DNA from: DATDCV01 sp036524155
GTDB lineage: Bacteria; Verrucomicrobiota; Verrucomicrobiia; Limisphaerales; UBA8199
Assembly (NCBI GenBank): GCA_036524155.1
Contig: DATDCV010000296.1
Location: forward strand, 1-14,731
DNA: 14,731 nucleotides
Direction: 5' to 3'
Shown: piece by piece, positions 1 to 4,973 of the stretch
How positions within the stretch are numbered: position 1 is the stretch's first letter
How the letters are laid out: each line of letters begins with the position of its first letter
Made by a program: the position numbers and the translations under genes
The notes under the pieces: generated by a model
The model's database searches: none
Told to the model about the DNA's origin: nothing
The model's input: only the letters and a program-made list of their open reading frames with translations

Positions 1-1269
1 AAGGCGAAGCTCATCGAGCTGCCCGGGCCGCAAGGGGAAAACCTGCGGCTGGGTGTCGTCGACCTGGCCTCTTTCTACACCACCTTCGACCCGACCAGCA
101 CGCGCGCCAAAACCCCACCCAAGAGCACCACCGACGATGTCGCGCAACTCCTCACCAAGCTGAAGCAAGAGAATGTCAATGGGGTGATTCTGGATTTGCG
201 CCGCAACGGCGGCGGCTCCCTCGAGGAAGCCATTCGCCTCACCGGTCTGTTCATCAAAGAAGGCCCCGTAGTGCAAGTCCAGGATTTCAGCGGCCGGACG
301 GAGGTTGACCGCGACGACGACAGCCGGGTGCTTTATGAGGGACCGCTGATCGTCCTGACCAGCCGTTTTAGCGCCTCCGCCTCGGAAATCCTCGCCGCCG
401 CGCTGCAGGATTACGGCCGGGCGCTGATCGTCGGCGATTCATCCACCCACGGCAAAGGCACGGTGCAACAGGTGCTGCCTCTAAAAGAGGCCCTGCTGCA
501 AACCCTGGCGATGCGGCGGCCGGATAACCTCGAAACCCTCTCCAAGTGGGCGCTCACGAACGACCCGGGCGCTCTTAAGCTCACGATTAAGAAGTTCTAT
601 CGCGCCAGCGGCGATTCGACCCAGCTCAAGGGCGTCGTGCCGGATGTCGTGTTGCCTTCCGTATTCGGCGAAGCGAAGGAAATCGGGGAAGCGGCCCTCG
701 AGAATCCCCTGCCCCCGGGGGACCCCATTGCCAGGGCGAAATACGACCGGTTGAACCTCGTGGAACCGTATCTGCCCGAGTTGCGCAGGCTTTCCGCCCA
801 GCGGCTCGCCGCGGACAAGGAATACTCCTATATCCGTGAGGATATCCAAACCTACAAAAGGAAGGCGGCCGAGAAAACCGTGTCGCTCAACGAAAAGAAA
901 CGCTTGCAGGAGAAAGAAGAAGACGACGCGCGGGCCAAGGCTCGAGACAAGGAGCGCCTGGCCCGGGCCGAACCGATCGAAAAGACTTACGAGCTGAGCC
1001 TCAAGCAGGCTTTGCTACCCGGTCTGCCCGACCCGGTGGCGAAGACCAATACGGCCGCCCGGCTGGCCCATAAAGGGATCCCCGGCGCCACCACCAACGG
1101 CGTAATCGCCGCGGTGCCCGATGGCACACCCACAGACCGGTTCGCGGACCCCGATGAGGAAAAGCCCCCCGCCGTAGATGCGGCGTTGCTGGAAGCCGAA
1201 CACATTCTGCTGGATTACCTGGGCCTGCTGCCAAAAGGCAACCTTGTTACGGCCATTACCGTGCCGTGA
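1..1269 (+). CDS. Tail-specific C-terminal processing peptidase (S41, Prc/Tsp-like), 5' end missing
   Basis: This is the C-terminal 422 residues of a periplasmic S41 serine protease; the reading frame is open from base 1, so the N-terminal region and the PDZ domain lie upstream of the window. The protease core is clear: VILDLRRNGGGSLEEA (codons from about 187), then RFSASASEI, where the middle serine (codon 376-378) matches the catalytic Ser of E. coli Prc, and GKGTVQ, where the lysine (codon 454-456) is the general base. By my count the Ser-Lys spacing is 26, one more than in E. coli Prc. The part after the core is charged and helical, with many K/E/R (about 820-1000), and ends in DAALLEAEHILLDYL, which fits the C-terminal DUF3340 region of Tsp proteins. 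The family degrades or trims periplasmic proteins by recognising their C-termini, and in E. coli it acts on cell-wall enzymes. It converges on fabD with 33 bp between the stop codons. The family call is secure; the physiological substrate is unknown. Confidence 0.93.
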   Translation, partial: KAKLIELPGPQGENLRLGVVDLASFYTTFDPTSTRAKTPPKSTTDDVAQLLTKLKQENVNGVILDLRRNGGGSLEEAIRLTGLFIKEGPVVQVQDFSGRTEVDRDDDSRVLYEGPLIVLTSRFSASASEILAAALQDYGRALIVGDSSTHGKGTVQQVLPLKEALLQTLAMRRPDNLETLSKWALTNDPGALKLTIKKFYRASGDSTQLKGVVPDVVLPSVFGEAKEIGEAALENPLPPGDPIARAKYDRLNLVEPYLPELRRLSAQRLAADKEYSYIREDIQTYKRKAAEKTVSLNEKKRLQEKEEDDARAKARDKERLARAEPIEKTYELSLKQALLPGLPDPVAKTNTAARLAHKGIPGATTNGVIAAVPDGTPTDRFADPDEEKPPAVDAALLEAEHILLDYLGLLPKGNLVTAITVP

Positions 1270-1302
1270 CCAAAGGGCCAGTCAGGCGGCGCGCGGGCTT
1301 TG

Positions 1303-2232
1303 TCAACAGCCGGCGCCCTTCAAAGTCGTCTCGAGGCTGGCAGCGTCCGCCACATTGAAAATCCGGGCGTCTTTGTTGATTCGCTTCATGAATCCGCTTA
1401 GGGCGGTCCCCGGTCCCAACTCGATGAATCGGGTAAAGCCTTGCGCCAGGAGATAGCGCATGGATTGCTCCCAGAGCACGGATGACGTGACCTGCTCGAC
1501 CAACCGCGCGCGGATCGATGGCAGGTGCGCGTGCGGCGCGGCGGTGACGTTCGAGATAACCGGCACTGACGGTTCCAGAAGGTGGATCTTATCGAGTTCG
1601 GCTTGGAGCTTCGGTTGCGCACCCGCCATCAGCGGGGAGTGGTAGGCGCCTGCGACCGTCAGCGGCAGGGCGCGGCGGGCGCCCCGCGCTCTGGCAAGTT
1701 CACAGGCGCGGGTTATCTTTTCAGCTTCACCGGAAATGACAAGCTGACCGGGGCAATTGAGGTTGGCGAGGGCGACGCCGGTTTGCGCGCAGACCTCCCG
1801 GGTTGGGCCTTCGTCCAGGCCGATGACCGCGGCCATCGCGCCGCGGGTCGCCTCACACGCTTCCTGCATAAAGCGGCCGCGCTGCCGCACGACGCGCAGT
1901 CCGTCCTCGAAACTCATCGCGCCGGCAGCGGTCAAGGCCGTGAATTCCCCCAGCGAAAGGCCCGCGGTGGCTTCGAATTTGAGTTCCGGGGCGTGCTCCC
2001 GGAGGAGCGAGAACGCGACCCAACTGACAAGAAATATGCCGGGCTGGGCGTTTTCGGTTCGCGTCAGTTCCGGTTCCGGGCCGTGGAAACAGATCCCGGT
2101 CAGATCGTAGCCGAGCGAGGCGTTGGCCCGTTCAAACCAGGTTTTGGCCGAAGCAAATTTTTCGGCGAGGTCCTTGCCCATGCCGACCACCTGTGCGCCC
2201 TGCCCCGCAAACAAAAGTGCTGTTTTGCTCAT
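1303..2232 (-). CDS. fabD: Malonyl-CoA:acyl-carrier-protein transacylase
   Basis: This cytosolic 309-residue enzyme moves the malonyl group from CoA to acyl carrier protein, supplying the extender unit for type II fatty-acid synthesis. The length is normal for FabD. Visible motifs are the N-terminal LLFAGQGAQ (Gln11, oxyanion side), the nucleophile elbow GLSLGEFTAL with catalytic Ser93, Arg118 in RQRGRFM that binds the malonyl carboxylate, catalytic His198 in AGAYHSPLM, and the C-terminal ELGPGTALSGF. The elbow has Leu where the common form is GHSxGE. The frame stays open upstream to 2532, but those 100 extra codons translate the palindrome at 2327-2424 and resemble no protein, so the ATG at 2230-2232 just before SKTALLFAG is the start. 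No clear Shine-Dalgarno sequence precedes it. The usual partners fabH, fabG and acpP are not adjacent, so it is a lone fab gene here, transcribed away from moxR. Confidence 0.95.
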   Translation of the reverse strand: MSKTALLFAGQGAQVVGMGKDLAEKFASAKTWFERANASLGYDLTGICFHGPEPELTRTENAQPGIFLVSWVAFSLLREHAPELKFEATAGLSLGEFTALTAAGAMSFEDGLRVVRQRGRFMQEACEATRGAMAAVIGLDEGPTREVCAQTGVALANLNCPGQLVISGEAEKITRACELARARGARRALPLTVAGAYHSPLMAGAQPKLQAELDKIHLLEPSVPVISNVTAAPHAHLPSIRARLVEQVTSSVLWEQSMRYLLAQGFTRFIELGPGTALSGFMKRINKDARIFNVADAASLETTLKGAGC

Positions 2233-2559
2233 AAATGCGCGCGCACTAAACACGAAAAAGGCGAGGGAGAAAAGCCGAGAATCAGGAAGGTTGAAGTCCG
2301 AAGGCCCAAGCCCGAAATTGTATCCCCTCAGTCTTCGGTCGGGGCGCCGATTTTTAATCGGCTTAAGCGCGCCGACGGCCGTGTGTAAGCCGAGTGCAAC
2401 TCGGCGCTCCGACCGAAGACTGAGCGGACACCCGAATTCCGAAATCCGGCTTGTAATGAAGGTATTTTTGTGAACACATGCTGCGATGCAGAGAACGTCG
2501 CGCGACCGAATGAAGAGCTGACTCTCCCTCACCGTCTGTAGTAATTGTCATCATCCTCT
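2233..2559. other. Divergent intergenic region between fabD and moxR
   Basis: This 327-bp stretch must hold the promoters of both fabD (leftward) and moxR (rightward). It contains the palindrome at 2327-2424. It also holds degenerate fragments of 'gaaatccg'/'gtccgaaggc' type (about 2296-2320 and 2431-2450) that resemble the units upstream of the DUF58 gene. The only AT-richer part is about 2450-2480. A weak sigma70-like pair (ttgtaa at 2451, acacat at 2474) can be seen there but is not convincing. No RNA gene or protein-coding ORF is supported. Confidence 0.6.
2327..2424. repeat. 98-bp nested intergenic palindrome (element A)
   Basis: Outer arms 2327-2350 and 2401-2424 are inverted copies matching at 23 of 24 positions. 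Two perfect 7-bp hairpins with 3-nt loops sit just inside (2346-2362, gccgatt/aatcggc; 2389-2405, gccgagt/actcggc) and share bases with the inner ends of the arms. The element can therefore fold either as one long stem or as a cloverleaf-like form with two short hairpins. A small palindrome gcttaagc lies at 2361-2368. There is no coding capacity and no T-run for termination. It resembles REP/MITE-type dispersed elements; I recall similar sequences from Verrucomicrobiota, but copy number cannot be judged from one window. Confidence 0.85.
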
Positions 2560-3588
2560 ATGAGAGAAGCGAATCCTACTCTTGAATTGTCTGCCAGCGA
2601 AGCCGAATGGGTGACTCGCCTCGAGAAGGCGCGCGAGCAGATGCTCGAGCAGATGCACAAGGTGATCGTCGGGCAGGACGAAGTGCTCGAGCAACTGGTG
2701 TATGCGGTGCTGTGCCGCGGCCATTGCCTGCTGGAAGGCGTGCCCGGCCTGGCCAAGACCGTGATGGTCCAGACGCTGGGCGCGACACTGAACCTGACTT
2801 TTCGCCGTATCCAGTTCACGCCGGACCTGATGCCGTCGGACATCACCGGCACCGACATCATCCAGGAGGACGCGCAGACCGGCCGGCGCCAGCTCGAGTT
2901 CATTTCGGGGCCGATCTTCACCAACCTGCTGCTGGCGGACGAAATCAACCGCACCCCGCCAAAGACCCAGGCCGCGCTGCTGGAAGCGATGCAGGAACGG
3001 CGCACCACCTGCCGCGGCCGCACGTATGACTTGCCCAACCCGTTTTTCGTGCTGGCGACACAGAACCCGATCGAGCAGGAGGGCACCTACAATCTCCCCG
3101 AAGCGCAGTTGGACCGGTTCATGTTCATGGTGAAGATCACATACCCGACGCGCCAGGACGAGATCGAAATCCTGAAACGCACGACCGGCGATTACACGCC
3201 GGAAGTGAAAGCGCTCTTTTCGGGCGACGAAATTCTCCAGCTCCAAAAGGCCGTCCGGCGCGTGCCAATCCCGGACCACGTTTATGATTACGTGGTGAAC
3301 CTCGTGAACTCGACGCGGCCCGGGGTTTGTGATGTGCCGGAAGTGACGAAGTGGCTGCAATGGGGCGCGGGGCCACGGGCGGGTCAGCAACTCATCCTGG
3401 GCGGAAAAGCCCGCGCGTTGCTGCACGGCCGCTATCACGTGACAACCGAAGACATCGCGGCGCTCGCCAAACCGGTGCTGCGGCACCGGATCATCTGCAA
3501 TTTCGCGGCCCAGGCCGGCGGGCTGAACACCGACGTCATCATCGAGCGCCTGGTCTCCCACCTCGCGGTGGCTGATAAATCCGCATGA
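2560..3588 (+). CDS. MoxR-family AAA+ ATPase
   Basis: This 342-residue cytosolic ATPase belongs to the MoxR family, whose members act with VWA-domain proteins as chaperone-like remodellers in assembling or activating membrane and enzyme complexes. Motifs run in the expected order: KVIVGQDEV before the core, Walker A GVPGLAKT (60-67), the RRIQFTPDLMPSDITG strand, Walker B LLLADEIN (123-130) followed by RTPPKTQAALLEAMQE, sensor 1 ATQNPIEQEGTY (Asn169), the arginine in LDRFMF (186), and the sensor 2 region GPRAGQQL (Arg273) in the lid domain. The length is typical. A TTG at 2545 in the same frame would add five residues (MSSSS); neither start has a good Shine-Dalgarno sequence, and ATG is preferred. 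It is the first gene of the VWA cluster, and pairing with the following DUF58 gene is the standard MoxR arrangement. Its partner substrate is not known; the family assignment is firm. Confidence 0.95.
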   Translation: MREANPTLELSASEAEWVTRLEKAREQMLEQMHKVIVGQDEVLEQLVYAVLCRGHCLLEGVPGLAKTVMVQTLGATLNLTFRRIQFTPDLMPSDITGTDIIQEDAQTGRRQLEFISGPIFTNLLLADEINRTPPKTQAALLEAMQERRTTCRGRTYDLPNPFFVLATQNPIEQEGTYNLPEAQLDRFMFMVKITYPTRQDEIEILKRTTGDYTPEVKALFSGDEILQLQKAVRRVPIPDHVYDYVVNLVNSTRPGVCDVPEVTKWLQWGAGPRAGQQLILGGKARALLHGRYHVTTEDIAALAKPVLRHRIICNFAAQAGGLNTDVIIERLVSHLAVADKSA

Positions 3589-3604
3589 ACGCTGCCTCGC
3601 GTCT

Positions 3605-3630
3605 CTGGCGACGGCGTGAGGACACGCCAG
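3605..3630. repeat. Small double palindrome downstream of moxR
   Basis: Two overlapping pairings can form: ctggcg (3605-3610) with cgccag (3625-3630), and ggcgtg (3613-3618) with cacgcc (3623-3628, loop agga). The surrounding text, about 3599-3640, looks like a dispersed intergenic unit. It lies 17 nt after the moxR stop and has no T-run, so an intrinsic terminator is unlikely. Confidence 0.5.
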
Positions 3631-3694
3631 CCCTACCCGCTCGGCTTAGCGCACGGTGTTCGCACCACGCCCCAAAAGCTGCAATCGAAACGGC

Positions 3695-3760
3695 AGAGAC
3701 GACCTCCACGTCATCCCTGATTCGGGAAGTCTATTCGGGGACGACGTGGAAGTCGTCCCT
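3695..3760. repeat. Imperfect inverted repeat (element B)
   Basis: Arms 3695-3718 and 3737-3760 are inverted copies matching at 20 of 24 positions, around an 18-nt spacer. The core reads gacgacctccacgtc on the left and gacgtggaagtcgtc on the right. It is unrelated in sequence to elements A and C. The mismatches suggest an older copy. No T-run follows it. Confidence 0.75.
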
Positions 3761-3821
3761 ACCAGAATCCCCCGGCGGCTTTCGAGCCATTTCGACAATA
3801 GTATTTCGCGCGCGCCAGCCT

Positions 3822-3898
3822 TCGGATTTCGGATTTCGGCCTTCTTCTCGCCGCGCTGCCGCGCCGTCGCAGCGGGTCGGATTTCGGATTTCGGCCTT
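3822..3898. repeat. Two identical 22-bp direct repeats built of atttcgg units
   Basis: An identical 22-nt unit (tcgg-atttcgg-atttcgg-cctt) occurs at 3822-3843 and 3877-3898, starts 55 nt apart, and a partial third copy (ttcggattt) continues to about 3905, five bases before the DUF58 ATG. The unit is itself a tandem of a 7-mer, gatttcg. Degenerate relatives appear on the other strand upstream of fabD. This looks like a dispersed low-complexity intergenic family. In the DUF58 frame it would encode strings such as GFRISAF and RISDFGLRIS. Confidence 0.8.
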
Positions 3899-3910
3899 CG
3901 GATTTCCCCC

Positions 3911-4789
3911 ATGAGCCTCCTTCAAACCGTCCAGCAGGAGGTCATCGAGCGCCTCGGGAACCTGAGCATCACCGCCCGCCAGGCGGTCGAGAGCGTGCTG
4001 GCAGGTCAGCACCGGTCGGTGCGCCGAGGCCTGTCGGTCGAGTTTGCCGGGCACCGGGAATACCAACCCGGGGACGACTTGCGGCATTTGGACTGGCTGG
4101 TGTGGGCGCGGAGCGACCGTTACGACGTGCGGCAATACGAGGAGGAAACGAAGCTGCGGGCGACGATCATACTGGATACGTCGGGTTCGATGGGTTACGG
4201 CTCCGCGAGGCAGAGCAAACTCGAGTACGCGCGCGCGCTGGCGGCGGCGCTGGGGTTCCTCATGATTCGCCAAAGCGACGCGGTGGGGCTGGTGACGTGT
4301 GACACCGCGATCCGGCAGTTCCTGCCGCCCAGCTCGACGATGGGACAGTATCTGAATATCCTTTCAGTGCTCGAGAGCGCGGCGGCCGGGAACGAAACGA
4401 GTCTCGCGGCGGTGCTCAACGACATCGCGGAACGCATCACGCGGCGCGGCCTGGTGATCCTGGTGACCGATGCGTTTGATGATCCGAAAGCGTTTCTGAA
4501 CGCGGTGCAGTATCTTCGCTACCGCAAGCAGGAAGTTTGGCTGTTCCAGGTTCTCGATCCGCAGGAGCAGGTGTTTCCCTTCAAGGGGATGATTGAGTTT
4601 GTGGGCCTGGAAAACGAGCCGCGGCTGAAGCTGGACGGCGACCGCGTCCGGGCTCATTACCGCAGCGTGTTCGAGGAACACCAGCGCCAGATCAAATCCG
4701 GCTGCCACGCCGCCCGCGTTCAGCTCCAGACCTGCTGGACCGACGAGGAGCTCTCGAGCGTTCTCATTCGCGCGCTGACCTCGCCATGA
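3911..4789 (+). CDS. DUF58 / VWA-fold protein, MoxR partner
   Basis: This 292-residue protein has no membrane segment and is probably cytosolic. The DUF58 signature is strong at residues 43-79 (VEFAGHREYQPGDDLRHLDW, then WARSDRYDVRQYEEE). A von Willebrand factor A fold follows, with an intact metal site: DTSGS at 89-93, Thr163 in NETSL and Asp187 in LVTDAFDD. Proteins of this type are encoded next to moxR in many bacteria and are thought to work with the ATPase, perhaps as metal-dependent adaptors; the exact reaction is not known. The frame is open back to 3656, giving 85 more codons, but that part translates intergenic repeats, and the conserved protein begins at MSLLQTVQQEVIERL, hence the ATG at 3911. 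No Shine-Dalgarno sequence precedes it because repeat sequence runs almost to the start codon. It follows moxR by 322 bp and precedes the BatA-like gene by 184 bp. Confidence 0.92.
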   Translation: MSLLQTVQQEVIERLGNLSITARQAVESVLAGQHRSVRRGLSVEFAGHREYQPGDDLRHLDWLVWARSDRYDVRQYEEETKLRATIILDTSGSMGYGSARQSKLEYARALAAALGFLMIRQSDAVGLVTCDTAIRQFLPPSSTMGQYLNILSVLESAAAGNETSLAAVLNDIAERITRRGLVILVTDAFDDPKAFLNAVQYLRYRKQEVWLFQVLDPQEQVFPFKGMIEFVGLENEPRLKLDGDRVRAHYRSVFEEHQRQIKSGCHAARVQLQTCWTDEELSSVLIRALTSP

Positions 4790-4810
4790 ACCACCGGTTT
4801 CCCTCCCGTC

Positions 4811-4917
4811 CCGGCGCGCGGACTTCAGTCCGCAGCAATACCCGACCGGCTCCTGGGTTGGGAATGCCAAGACCGCCTGCTGACGGATGTTGCTGCGGAC
4901 TGAAGTCCGCGCGCCGG
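4811..4917. repeat. Perfect 28-bp inverted repeat, 51-bp spacer (element C)
   Basis: Arms 4811-4838 and 4890-4917 are exact reverse complements over 28 bases (ccggcgcgcggacttcagtc and on to gcagcaa). Each arm also contains a short internal palindrome, ggact-tc-agtcc. The repeat fills most of the 184-bp gap between the DUF58 and BatA-like genes and ends 56 nt before the GTG start. No T-run follows, so it is not a classical intrinsic terminator. As RNA it could form a very stable stem between two operon genes. The perfect arms suggest recent arrival or active maintenance. Confidence 0.92.
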
Positions 4918-4962
4918 CAACCGCTTCGCCTGATTATGGATATTACCGGCGGGGAGGCGAAC

Positions 4963-4967
4963 GGAGG
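4963..4967 (+). promoter_or_regulatory. Ribosome binding site deciding the GTG start of the BatA-like gene
   Basis: GGAGG lies 6 nt before the GTG at 4974. It settles the start over the in-frame upstream codon at 4887, whose extra 29 residues would translate the right arm of element C. It is the strongest Shine-Dalgarno sequence seen before any gene in this window. Confidence 0.85.
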
Positions 4968-4973
4968 CTCGCC

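Larger units (their letters stand above)
3589..3910. other. Repeat-rich gap between moxR and the DUF58 gene
   Basis: These 322 bp lie inside the presumed operon and hold three kinds of repeat: a small double palindrome (3605-3630), an imperfect inverted repeat (3695-3760) and two 22-bp direct repeats (3822-3843, 3877-3898). Open frames cross it (one from an ATG at 3585 overlapping the moxR stop, one from 3656 in frame with the DUF58 gene). Their translations are composed of repeat sequence and look non-protein. No promoter or terminator is evident. Confidence 0.7.

Noticed and set aside
1270..1302. Possible bidirectional terminator between the S41 protease gene and fabD
   Set aside because: Only a 4-5-bp match (caaag/ctttg) closes a 33-nt gap and there is no solid GC stem or T-run.
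1582..2388. 268-codon plus-strand frame opposite fabD
   Set aside because: Fully overlaps the well-supported fabD and has no protein-like features.
2451..2479. Sigma70-like promoter for moxR (ttgtaa, 17 nt, acacat)
   Set aside because: The -10 match is poor; AT-richness alone in this GC-rich region is not enough to call it.
2233..2532. 100-residue N-terminal extension of FabD
   Set aside because: It would translate palindrome A and nearby repeats; FabD proteins begin with the AFVFPGQG-type strand, here LLFAGQGAQ right after the ATG at 2232.
2327..4917. CRISPR-like array from the repeated short units
   Set aside because: The repeats are palindromes of different sequence or tandem 7-mers, without regular spacers, and no cas gene is present.
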